Part shown: positions 13,760 through 20,721 of the stretch, in pieces
Position numbering within the stretch: position 1 is the stretch's first letter
How the letters are laid out: each line of letters begins with the position of its first letter
Virus record (IMG/VR): IMGVR_UViG_3300032156_000064
Span: 1-27,164 of that record
DNA from: a virus
Length of the DNA stretch: 27,164 bases
Direction: 5' to 3' (one strand)
The notes under the pieces: model-generated
What the model saw: the letters and a program-made list of their open reading frames with translations, nothing else
Database searches by the model: none
What the model was told of the DNA's origin: nothing
Program-made: the position numbers and the translations under genes

Positions 13760-15142
13760 ATGGTACAAGTGATAAAACAGTTCAATCAGGCAGCAAATGT
13801 TAGCAAAAGCCTGATCCGGAAAGCACTTGATTCTTCTACTGGTATTGGTGGAGCACTCATTCCTCAGCACCTTGAAGAAGTAATCACAAACACGATCGTA
13901 CGTCTCAGTCCGGAACTTGCGATGGTAAGCACAAAATTCGACCAGCAGAAGTTGCATGAGTTTAACAGACTCAGTTCTCTTCCTGAGGCCGGTGGTGCAA
14001 TGGGTGAGGGTGCAACTACCCCAACCAGACGTGCAGCATACTCACGGGACAACGTAACGCTTAAAGTAATCCGTAGAAAGGGGTCTGTGACCAACTTCCT
14101 GCAGGATGCTTCAGGTAAATTTATTGATGCAGCAGCTGCGGAGATGGAAAACCACCTTCTTGCTCATGCATTTGACCTTTCAACGTACATGCTTTATGGA
14201 AATGCAGAAGCAAATCCATATGAGTTTAGTGGTCTTGACCAGTTCATTACTACTAATCGCATAAATGAGGCTGTCGGTGGAAAAGTGCCTACAAATCTGA
14301 ATTTCCTTGATAACATGATTGATGCCAACCAGGAAAGACAGGGTTCACATCATAGAAATGCTTTTGTAATGAGTCCTCAGATGCTTTCCAAAGTATCTCA
14401 ACTCCTTACAAACGTTCGACTTACACAGGGTCTTTCTGGTGGTGGGCTTTCTACAGTTGAAGTACCAGGTGGATGGAGAATGAATGCTTATCGTGACATT
14501 CCGATAATCGTTTCTTCTGCTTGTCGTCCAAAGGCTACTATGTCTGCAGTTACACCTACTGCAGCAGGTACTGGTACTGGAACACTTTCTGATGGTACTT
14601 ACCATTTCATGGTTGCTCCTATAACTTATAATGGTGAAGAGCTTGCTTGTGTTGATGCCCCAATTACGCTTTCGGGTGGGGGAACAGCACAAAAAATTCT
14701 TCTTTCATTTACGGCATATGCTGGCGCAATCGGATATAAAATATATTATGGAACTTCAGCAACAAATCACACTCTCATTAGACAAGTAGCAGCTTTCACT
14801 TATGATGCATCTGGTACGATCACTGGTTACAACAATGCAATATCAATGCTTAGCGTAGCGGCAGACACGACAGTGCCTACTGCACGTCAGGCAGACAAGC
14901 CTCTTGTTGCTACTGGTGGAATTGCTCCAGAAACTATTTTCTTCTGGGACTTGGATGAATATCAGGGTCTTGGAAAGCTTGCGTATACCAATACTGGTGG
15001 ATCAAGATTTAATGGTCTAGTGTCGGTAGAACCACTTGCTAAGGTTGATGACGAAATGCCATTCTTAGTGAAGACTTATGCAGCACTTGTTCCTTCATTT
15101 GAAGCCACAAGCGTAATGTATAGAGGTCTGAGAGTAAGTTAA
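13760..15142 (+). CDS. major capsid protein (HK97 fold) with inserted Ig/FN3-like domain
   Basis: The 460-residue protein starts with a GIGGALIPQHLEEVI segment. It continues with an N-arm and E-loop-like region (EGATTPTRRAAYSRDNVTLK), the spine-like AAAAEMENHLLAHAF helix, and an A-domain/P-domain ending in VEPLAKVDDEMPFLVKTYAALV. Residues about 258-380 interrupt the fold with a Thr/Gly/Ala-rich beta domain containing GYKIYYGTSATNHTLI, an FN3/Ig-like signature. Such domains decorate phage capsid surfaces. Without it the core is about 340 residues, normal for HK97-type proteins. GGAGA at 13745-13749 precedes ATG 13760. The stop shares a base with the next start. Confidence 0.87.
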   Translation: MVQVIKQFNQAANVSKSLIRKALDSSTGIGGALIPQHLEEVITNTIVRLSPELAMVSTKFDQQKLHEFNRLSSLPEAGGAMGEGATTPTRRAAYSRDNVTLKVIRRKGSVTNFLQDASGKFIDAAAAEMENHLLAHAFDLSTYMLYGNAEANPYEFSGLDQFITTNRINEAVGGKVPTNLNFLDNMIDANQERQGSHHRNAFVMSPQMLSKVSQLLTNVRLTQGLSGGGLSTVEVPGGWRMNAYRDIPIIVSSACRPKATMSAVTPTAAGTGTGTLSDGTYHFMVAPITYNGEELACVDAPITLSGGGTAQKILLSFTAYAGAIGYKIYYGTSATNHTLIRQVAAFTYDASGTITGYNNAISMLSVAADTTVPTARQADKPLVATGGIAPETIFFWDLDEYQGLGKLAYTNTGGSRFNGLVSVEPLAKVDDEMPFLVKTYAALVPSFEATSVMYRGLRVS

Positions 15143-15447
15143 TGAAACTCCTAACGGCAAAAGAGTACAAAGAACTCCAAGCCAAGGAATCCAAAGATAG
15201 GGCGGGGTTTCAGACCCCGCTTCCTATATCAGTAAAGAAAGAGCAGGAAGATGTAAAATGTTTTGTTCTTTTCCACCCCGATTCTACTACAAATCACAAG
15301 GTAAATGTTGATTATGTAATAGATTTTGATGGTGAAATGGTTACAGTCCCAATAATTGAATCGATCGTTAGGACTTTCGAAGAGAGAATAAAAGATTACA
15401 TGATTAAAGCAGGATTTTTACTGATACGAACAGAAATTTTAAAGTAG
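15142..15447 (+). CDS. hypothetical head-region protein (101 aa)
   Basis: This 101-residue protein is coupled to the capsid gene by TAATG. It has a Lys/Glu-rich N-terminus, a central beta-like segment (VKCFVLFHPDSTTNHKVNVDY) and an amphipathic C-terminal helix. A strong GC-rich hairpin lies inside its codons 21-27 (15202-15220), so its expression may be lower than capsid. No family is recognised; position suggests a capsid-associated minor protein. Confidence 0.6.
   Translation: MKLLTAKEYKELQAKESKDRAGFQTPLPISVKKEQEDVKCFVLFHPDSTTNHKVNVDYVIDFDGEMVTVPIIESIVRTFEERIKDYMIKAGFLLIRTEILK
15202..15220 (+). promoter_or_regulatory. GC-rich hairpin just downstream of the capsid gene
   Basis: GCGGGGT at 15202-15208 pairs perfectly with ACCCCGC at 15214-15220 around a 5-base loop (TTCAG). 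It begins 60 bases after the capsid stop, inside the next gene, in otherwise AT-rich DNA. There is only TT after it, so it is not a complete intrinsic terminator. It could attenuate transcription, slow ribosomes, or protect the upstream capsid mRNA from 3' decay. Confidence 0.45.
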
Positions 15448-15457
15448 CGAGGGAAAA

Positions 15458-16447
15458 ATGAATAACAGTTACTTATCAGCCGAAGAAGCACAAGCAATTT
15501 CGAATGCAATGCCAGTAAATCAAGTTTTTGGTGTTGGCGAGAAATTGAAAAATGCTCTTGCCGGTGGAGCACAATTAGGACAAAAATGGTATCTTGATGC
15601 CGTAAATGGGAATGATGACTATGACGGTCTTTCTCCCGAAACCGCATTCAAGACTTTGCCATATGCTTATGCAAAACTCACTGCTAACAAAAATGAAATC
15701 CTTTTTGTTATTGGTGGAGCTTCTGCACTTAATCTTGCAGTGGCGTTCACATGGGGGAAAAGTTACACTCACCTTGTGGGTCTTGCAGGAGATACTGCTT
15801 TCGGTGGAAGGGCTAGAATCGGACACAGTGCAAATTTTACAACGATGTTTACAATTGACGCCTCCGGGTGTGTTTTTAAAAACATTCATTGGCAATTTGG
15901 TCGCGGAAGCACCACAAATGTAAACGGTGTCGTTCTTACGGCGACAGCACATTACAACTATTTTGAAGGATGTCATTTTGATGGTGCTCTTCATGTAACT
16001 GAATCTGGCGGAAGTCAGGCTTGGCGCATGCTGGTACTCACAAATGGCGTTCGTTCAACAACTTTCCGTGGTTGCACTTTCGGAGATTGGACGGTAGTTT
16101 GGGCATCTGCAGCAGGAACACTGGTCGAGTTTGGTGGTCTAAATGCTGGTACACACTTCATTGGATGTAAGTTTATCATAAACACTTCCAGTACTTCGAT
16201 GATTCCAGTAAAAGCAGATGTGGATCTTGGCGGAGATTATGCCTATGTTACATTTGAAGCATGCAATTTTATATCAGTGAATGCTTCACCAGCAGTAGTG
16301 GTGGGCGTACCTTCTGCAGGTAAGATCATAATTGATGGCAGCACTCTCTTCAATTGTGATGCATGGTCAGCTTCGGCTTCTGGAAAGGTGCTGGTGTCTT
16401 CTCCAGTTGGTTCTAAAGTAGGTGGTTTTGGCGTAACACCAACATAA
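15458..16447 (+). CDS. parallel beta-helix protein in the head cluster
   Basis: The 329-residue protein has WYLDAVNGNDDYDGLSPETA near residues 44-63, a common opening of pectate-lyase-like right-handed beta-helices (Asp-rich start followed by KTL..A). It then has repeated coils with F-x-G-C-x-F patterns: YFEGCHFDG, FRGCTFGDW, FIGCKFIIN, FEACNFISV, FNCDAW. These regular turns about 24-40 residues apart fit a beta-solenoid. It lies among head genes rather than at the tail-fibre end, so a capsid-bound spike or decoration is likelier than a tailspike (inference). CGAGGG precedes the start. Confidence 0.7.
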   Translation: MNNSYLSAEEAQAISNAMPVNQVFGVGEKLKNALAGGAQLGQKWYLDAVNGNDDYDGLSPETAFKTLPYAYAKLTANKNEILFVIGGASALNLAVAFTWGKSYTHLVGLAGDTAFGGRARIGHSANFTTMFTIDASGCVFKNIHWQFGRGSTTNVNGVVLTATAHYNYFEGCHFDGALHVTESGGSQAWRMLVLTNGVRSTTFRGCTFGDWTVVWASAAGTLVEFGGLNAGTHFIGCKFIINTSSTSMIPVKADVDLGGDYAYVTFEACNFISVNASPAVVVGVPSAGKIIIDGSTLFNCDAWSASASGKVLVSSPVGSKVGGFGVTPT

Positions 16448-16464
16448 TTTAAGAGGTAATTAAG

Positions 16465-16602
16465 ATGTTTGGTAAAAAAGAAGATGATGTAGTAGAAGAA
16501 GTTGTAGTAGAGCCAAAAGTTGAAAAAGTCAAAACGGAGGCATCTGGAAAGGTGTCTAGTGTAGACCTATTCACTGAAGGCGAACTCGACTATCAAAAGT
16601 AA
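16465..16602 (+). CDS. small hypothetical protein (45 aa)
   Basis: A 45-residue frame with AAGAGG at 16451-16456 upstream. It is highly charged, with a Val/Glu-rich run (EEVVVEPKVEKVK), and ends in VDLFTEGELDYQK. No structure other than disorder is suggested. It is followed at once by a terminator-like hairpin, so it may close the capsid transcription unit. No known family. Confidence 0.55.
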   Translation: MFGKKEDDVVEEVVVEPKVEKVKTEASGKVSSVDLFTEGELDYQK

Positions 16603-16612
16603 TTTTAAGTTT

Positions 16613-16640
16613 GAACCCGTGTGGAAGTACGGGTTCTTTC
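16613..16640 (+). terminator. intrinsic terminator-like hairpin
   Basis: GAACCCGT at 16613-16620 and ACGGGTTC at 16629-16636 form a perfect 8-bp stem with an 8-base loop, followed by TTTCTT. It lies 10 bases after the stop of the 45-residue gene and 28 bases before the next start. The T-run is imperfect, so termination may be partial. Confidence 0.6.
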
Positions 16641-16663
16641 TTGAAGTTATTTGAGGAAAAAAA

Positions 16664-17161
16664 ATGGGAATAAACAATATATTTGTACATTCACCCATAG
16701 GTAATCCAATCCCAGCATTGGGAAATGAAGACGGGTCGATTGTGCTCTCTCAGGGGTTATATAAAATAATAATTGATGTTGTGGACTCAGTAACTACATA
16801 TATTGGAGAGGCGACTCTTGGAAATAAAGTTGATAAAGAAACTGGAAAAGGACTTTCGACAAATGATTATACAACAGCAGAACAGTCTAAACTTTCAGGA
16901 ATATCAGGTTCAAATACAGGCGATGAGACGGCCGCACGGATCGCGGCAATAATAACCGGATCAGGCGCACAAACAACGCCACTCGACGCAGACGAGTTTA
17001 CGTTTTATAAGATAGTAGGTACAGTACTGTCAAAGGTTACATGGTCAAATATAAAAGCCACGTTGAAAGCATATTTTGATGGGGTTTATGCGGCAGCGGC
17101 TACTGATTTAGTGTATTATGACTTTATGCAATTTTATTGCACGCGGGTATTGGTAAGATAA
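16664..17161 (+). CDS. head-fibre/tail-fibre-like structural protein
   Basis: This 165-residue protein contains NKVDKETGKGLSTNDYTTAE followed by KLSGISGSNTGDETAARIA and a KATLKAYFDGVYAAA segment. These are stock motifs of phage fibre proteins, including head fibres. The N-terminus is short and could anchor to the capsid. The end (TDLVYYDFMQFYCTRVLVR) does not resemble a folded fibre head, so the C-terminus may be truncated. GAGGA precedes the start. Because the gene sits within the head block, a head-fibre role is favoured over tail fibre. A 16-base direct repeat flanks this gene. Confidence 0.65.
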   Translation: MGINNIFVHSPIGNPIPALGNEDGSIVLSQGLYKIIIDVVDSVTTYIGEATLGNKVDKETGKGLSTNDYTTAEQSKLSGISGSNTGDETAARIAAIITGSGAQTTPLDADEFTFYKIVGTVLSKVTWSNIKATLKAYFDGVYAAAATDLVYYDFMQFYCTRVLVR

Positions 17162-17205
17162 TGGCAGATAAAACATGTTTAATGTGTAAAAAAGAAATAA
17201 AGTAA
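17161..17205 (+). CDS. possible 14-aa CxxC mini-peptide
   Basis: A 14-codon frame (MADKTCLMCKKEIK) starts on the TAATG overlap with the preceding gene and has one CxxC pair. It may be a remnant of a small zinc-ribbon gene whose end was lost at the 16-base repeat that follows immediately. Too short to assert as functional. Confidence 0.25.
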   Translation: MADKTCLMCKKEIK

Positions 17206-17226
17206 TTTTAAGTTGGGGGAGTTAAA

Positions 17227-17583
17227 ATGGCATACGAATATACTGAGATGAACGTAGCACAAGCTGCAGATGGTGGAGATAAAAGTAGTGCATTTGAGTA
17301 TTCTGAATCGTTAGCAGCTGCAGGAGATTCAAAATCAGTGCTCATTCCTGATGATGTAAAAAGCATCGCAGTTACTGCACAAGGTGCAGATGGTGCTACA
17401 GCTACAATACATACAACTACAGACCCCGTGAGTGTGGTTAAATCCGGAACGGGGGTTACCTGGATTGCGTGGTCATTTGGTGCAGTAACAACAGCTATTG
17501 GCGCAATATTCGCACCAGTAACAGCTATCAAAATGGTACAAGCTAATGCAGGCACTTCAAAAATAACTCTGAGGGTACAATAA
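17227..17583 (+). CDS. putative capsid decoration protein (118 aa)
   Basis: This 118-residue protein has GGGGGAG at 17214-17220 as ribosome site. After an Ala/Glu-rich N-terminus, residues 37-118 alternate beta-like segments (SVLIPDDVKSIAVTAQ, GVTWIAWSFGAVTT, SKITLRVQ). It is probably a compact beta-sandwich. Small beta proteins among head genes often cement or decorate capsids. I know no named family for it. It overlaps the next gene by one base (TAATG). Confidence 0.55.
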   Translation: MAYEYTEMNVAQAADGGDKSSAFEYSESLAAAGDSKSVLIPDDVKSIAVTAQGADGATATIHTTTDPVSVVKSGTGVTWIAWSFGAVTTAIGAIFAPVTAIKMVQANAGTSKITLRVQ

Positions 17584-18170
17584 TGGGACATGAACATAAT
17601 CCAACATCTGATGTTGCGACTCTCAGTAATGACGTTGCAGTCATAAGTGGAAAAGTAGATGGACTTGTCACAGGTCAATCTTCAGCTTCTGCAGCAATTA
17701 CAGTTATGGCAGATGCAATAGGGACATCATTTGACACAGAATCAACCAATTCTATATTTGGAAAATCCGATGCACTCTTTGATCATGCCCATTCTCATCA
17801 AAAAGTTATTCCTACATTAGCTAATGGAGTAACAGTCACGGGGGGTGTTGCGGCCTGGGCATTGGGAGCTTTTGCTATCATTGTTCCAACAAATGTTATC
17901 ACGAAACCATTTGACATTCATCATGTACATGTTGCTGCTTATAATGCAAATGATACATTTGAATTGGTATTATATGCAGGTGCAGACGCTTCTGAAGTTG
18001 AGGTAGGCAGAATTCGCTTTACAAGAACGACAAATGTGGGAGCAACACCACATCTACCAATGATGACTTCAGTCATACCGGCGAACACCCAAATCAAAGC
18101 AAAAATTGCTTCACAGTTGGGAACATCAAATACGGCAGTCATTAGTCTTATGTATCATGAGTATGCATAA
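17583..18170 (+). CDS. putative virion structural protein (195 aa)
   Basis: The 195-residue protein has an N-terminal helical/heptad stretch (TLSNDVAVISGKVDGLVTG) that could trimerise. It also has a His-rich HAHSHQKV linker and a C-terminal beta domain of about 100 residues (PFDIHHVHVAAYNANDTFEL through AVISLMYHEY). The domain organisation of coil plus beta head fits a capsid- or tail-attached decoration protein. Translation is coupled to the preceding decoration candidate by TAATG. Function is inferred from layout only. Confidence 0.55.
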   Translation: MGHEHNPTSDVATLSNDVAVISGKVDGLVTGQSSASAAITVMADAIGTSFDTESTNSIFGKSDALFDHAHSHQKVIPTLANGVTVTGGVAAWALGAFAIIVPTNVITKPFDIHHVHVAAYNANDTFELVLYAGADASEVEVGRIRFTRTTNVGATPHLPMMTSVIPANTQIKAKIASQLGTSNTAVISLMYHEYA

Positions 18171-18192
18171 TTAAAGAGGTTGGAGCTATGGC

Positions 18193-18420
18193 ATGGCAAA
18201 AAAGCTTAAATTATTTTTGTATAACGCAATGGGGCTACTATGCTACAAGCTTATTGACGATCCGGATCAATTTGCAGCGGCGATTGATTGCGCTATTGAC
18301 CATTCGACAAGATTTACTTTCGATAACAGCACCTACGACAGAACCGAAGACGCAAGAATATATAGCGCACGGGTGCGACTAAGTTTGATAAATAGGTGGA
18401 AAGGAAAGGGAGAAAGATGA
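18193..18420 (+). CDS. small hypothetical protein (75 aa)
   Basis: ATG 18193 follows GGAG at 18181-18184. A nearby ATG at 18188 opens a different frame of poor composition. The 75-residue product has a hydrophobic start (KLFLYNAMGLLCYKLI), then DDPDQFAAAIDCAIDHSTRF and a basic end. It could be peripheral to the membrane. Its stop overlaps an alternative ATG at 18417 as ATGA. No family recognised. Confidence 0.55.
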   Translation: MAKKLKLFLYNAMGLLCYKLIDDPDQFAAAIDCAIDHSTRFTFDNSTYDRTEDARIYSARVRLSLINRWKGKGER

Positions 18421-18421
18421 A

Positions 18422-18805
18422 ATGTCTGATTTGCAAAACCAAACTGTCGGTGAATTCGTTAAAAATATGCATACTCTGTTTTGGATTATCGGCGGTGTCG
18501 GTAGTGCTTTCATTGGCCTTGCTAGTGCTTCATTTGCAATCATTGTCAAACAATATCGTTTACTCCGTAAACAAGACAAAAGAATTAGTATTATCGAAAC
18601 CGATCAATCAAATATACATGAACGAGACATTGGGAGATCCTGGTTTACTCAGACAGTTTATGGCCTCAGTGAACGGACGAGCACACTTGTTGCAGGTTAT
18701 GAAAATTTCCGACAATGGAAAGAGATGATGGAAGACCGCTGCGAACGTAGACGAGACGCTAAACCATTTGATGGTGAAAATAGGAGAAAAAATAATGCCA
18801 GTTAA
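18422..18805 (+). CDS. single-span membrane protein, holin-like candidate (127 aa)
   Basis: Residues about 18-42 form one membrane helix (LFWIIGGVGSAFIGLASASF then AIIVKQY). After it comes a basic stretch and a helical, charged C-terminal domain (ISIIETDQSNIHERDI, ending ERRRDAKPFDGENRRK). One GGGAG site at 18408-18412 serves both this ATG (spacing 9) and ATG 18417 (spacing 4) in another frame. I prefer this frame because its soluble part looks like a normal charged helical domain. A holin or membrane anchor role is possible but not demonstrated. Confidence 0.55.
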   Translation: MSDLQNQTVGEFVKNMHTLFWIIGGVGSAFIGLASASFAIIVKQYRLLRKQDKRISIIETDQSNIHERDIGRSWFTQTVYGLSERTSTLVAGYENFRQWKEMMEDRCERRRDAKPFDGENRRKNNAS

Positions 18806-19694
18806 ACCGTCACCAATTGACATAATAAAGCTACTCGAAAGCTACGATTTGGAAACCACAAAGACAATCTCTTCTGAAGTTGTGACAGCCGATTATGTGA
18901 CGAGTAGACTAACAGTTGGTGGCGGTTTATCATATGAAGATGGAAACATGGTAGTACTTGCGGGTGCGGATACTCCTTTGCCACTCGTTGCAGGTGTAAC
19001 ATATTATGCGATAATTGATGATCCTCTTCACATAAAAGTAGCACTCAGCTATGTAAATGCCATGGCTGGAATTCCGATAATCCTCAATGATAACGGTACT
19101 GGTACTATAACATTATCTAAAAAGGATTATTATTTTTGTTCTGTACAGTGGATTGCAGACAGACTTGACAATTTCATAATCCCAACTATAGAAAAATGGA
19201 CAGGTTTTGCAATAGGTCGTACTGAGCAGCATGTAGAATACCATTCAGGTCAGGGAAATGGACTAATGTTTTTAAATTACAAGCCGATAGTATCACTTGA
19301 TGAAATTCGGTACGTGTTGTCTGGAGCATATACTTGGGTAATTACGAAAGACGCTATTGAAGTAATACCGGATTTGGGAATAATCAAGGCAAGAAGATCC
19401 ATAGAAACCAATCCTAACATTTATCCGCTCTTTGCTAAGGGCGACATGAACATAAAAGTCACTTATACTACTGGTGCAGTGGACATTCCAAAGGATTTAG
19501 TGGAAGCTATGAAATATTTTGCTGCAGAGCAGATTTTAGGTATGATTGGTAACCGTACCGGCGGCGGCGGCGTGGGTTTACAAGTGAGTAAATCATTTGG
19601 TAACCGTTCGATGTATACTGAAATTAGAAATGACTTAGCCAGATGGGGACATTCCTTAGTTAAAAGTTATACAACATCTATAGTTGGTGCATAA
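18795..19694 (+). CDS. head-tail connector (adaptor) with inserted beta domain
   Basis: ATG 18795 is chosen because AGGAG at 18782-18786 lies eight bases upstream; an in-frame ATG at 18768 has none. Of the 299 residues, 1-25 plus 110-299 resemble gp15/gp6-type connectors: CSVQWIADRLDNFIIPTIEKWTG is helical, followed by VEYHSGQGNGLMFLNYKPIV and IRYVLSGAY, a signature of head-tail connection proteins. Residues about 26-108 are an inserted beta domain (VVLAGADTPLPLVAGVTYYA, ending DNGTGTITLS), a module seen in many phage virion proteins. The protein would form the ring below the portal. Overlaps both neighbours. Confidence 0.75.
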   Translation: MPVKPSPIDIIKLLESYDLETTKTISSEVVTADYVTSRLTVGGGLSYEDGNMVVLAGADTPLPLVAGVTYYAIIDDPLHIKVALSYVNAMAGIPIILNDNGTGTITLSKKDYYFCSVQWIADRLDNFIIPTIEKWTGFAIGRTEQHVEYHSGQGNGLMFLNYKPIVSLDEIRYVLSGAYTWVITKDAIEVIPDLGIIKARRSIETNPNIYPLFAKGDMNIKVTYTTGAVDIPKDLVEAMKYFAAEQILGMIGNRTGGGGVGLQVSKSFGNRSMYTEIRNDLARWGHSLVKSYTTSIVGA

Positions 19695-20128
19695 TGGTTG
19701 ATGCCGGAGTTGCTCTTGAAAGAAATCAAATAATTGAAGATGAAAGATATTGGATTAATCGATATGGTAATGATATTACTATCATTTTTAATGCAGAAGA
19801 CACTATTACCAGAGACGATTACAATTCCATAAAGAAGAAACAGACTGCTCCTACAAACAAAGTATTTACAATAAAGGCGTACCCAATTACATATAATCCT
19901 ACAGAAAAGCAACTTGAAAAGGCCGGTATTCAAGAAAAAGTTGATTTGATGGTAACCACTTCTAAAAAGGATTGGGATTTAAATGGGATTGATGCAACAA
20001 AAGACCTTAATCTCATAAAAGCTGAAGTGATTGTAAACGATGAAACGTACGTTTTAAAAAATAAGTCTTTAATTGGACATATTGCAGACACTTACTCAAC
20101 AGTGGTGTTGGGGTTATTTAAGAAATGA
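19694..20128 (+). CDS. putative head-closure (stopper) protein
   Basis: The 144-residue protein follows the adaptor by a one-base overlap and precedes the tail-completion protein, the usual place of the stopper ring. It is beta-rich (NDITIIFNAED, NKVFTIKAYPITYN, VDLMVTTSKKDWDLNGI, AEVIVNDETYVLKNK), fitting the small beta-barrel fold of head-closure proteins. Sequence alone would not prove this. The stop overlaps the next ATG as ATGA. Confidence 0.6.
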   Translation: MVDAGVALERNQIIEDERYWINRYGNDITIIFNAEDTITRDDYNSIKKKQTAPTNKVFTIKAYPITYNPTEKQLEKAGIQEKVDLMVTTSKKDWDLNGIDATKDLNLIKAEVIVNDETYVLKNKSLIGHIADTYSTVVLGLFKK

Positions 20129-20721
20129 TAAAAGCTACTTTATCCAAGGAATTTAAAGCAAAAATTAAACGGACTGAAAAGTTTAAAGAGATGACTAAAG
20201 AACTTGGTATGGGTATTATGAAATTTCATGCTCTAGAAATAATCCGGATCTTTCATGATGGTATACAAAGTGATGCTTTCAATTTAAAAAGACTTGAACC
20301 CGAAAGTGTGGAAGCCAAAAAACGTCAGGATTTTAGTTTACCAGAAGTTCCATTATACGGAAATGGTGATGAAGCACCAAAGGAAACTTCATATTCAAAC
20401 ATGCTTAGAATCAGACCCGCTAAAGGTGGATACAATATCCATGCATCAGATGGTTATCATTGGTCAAAAAGAATGAAATTATCTGATCTTTTCACTATGC
20501 ATGAAATGGGTAAGAAGATTGTCCTTAAAAATGGTACGATTATTAATATTCCTAAAAGACCGGCACTTCGCATGGCCTATGAGCTTTACAAGAAACGTGT
20601 AGAAAGCCCAAAAAAGACTTTTCAAAGACTCGAAGCCGACTACATAAATAACGGAAAAGGATTATCTGAAATAAAAAAGTACATAAAAATATACAAACAA
20701 AAAGGACGGCATGACGAATGA
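20125..20721 (+). CDS. tail-completion / virion morphogenesis protein
   Basis: A basic 198-residue protein in the neck cluster. The pattern of an N-terminal helix, a central VPLYGNGDE...YSNMLRIRPAKGGY and MHEMGKKIVL...NIPKRPALRMAYE resembles phage virion morphogenesis proteins of the gpG/HK97 gp10 type, where a ...P-x-RPAL/F... motif precedes a final helix. These finish the tail end that docks to the head. Coupled to both neighbours by four-base overlaps. Confidence 0.65.
   Translation: MIKATLSKEFKAKIKRTEKFKEMTKELGMGIMKFHALEIIRIFHDGIQSDAFNLKRLEPESVEAKKRQDFSLPEVPLYGNGDEAPKETSYSNMLRIRPAKGGYNIHASDGYHWSKRMKLSDLFTMHEMGKKIVLKNGTIINIPKRPALRMAYELYKKRVESPKKTFQRLEADYINNGKGLSEIKKYIKIYKQKGRHDE

Noticed and set aside
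18188-18382. 64-codon frame starting at ATG 18188
   Set aside because: It overlaps the better-placed frame from 18193, has odd composition and a poorer ribosome site spacing.
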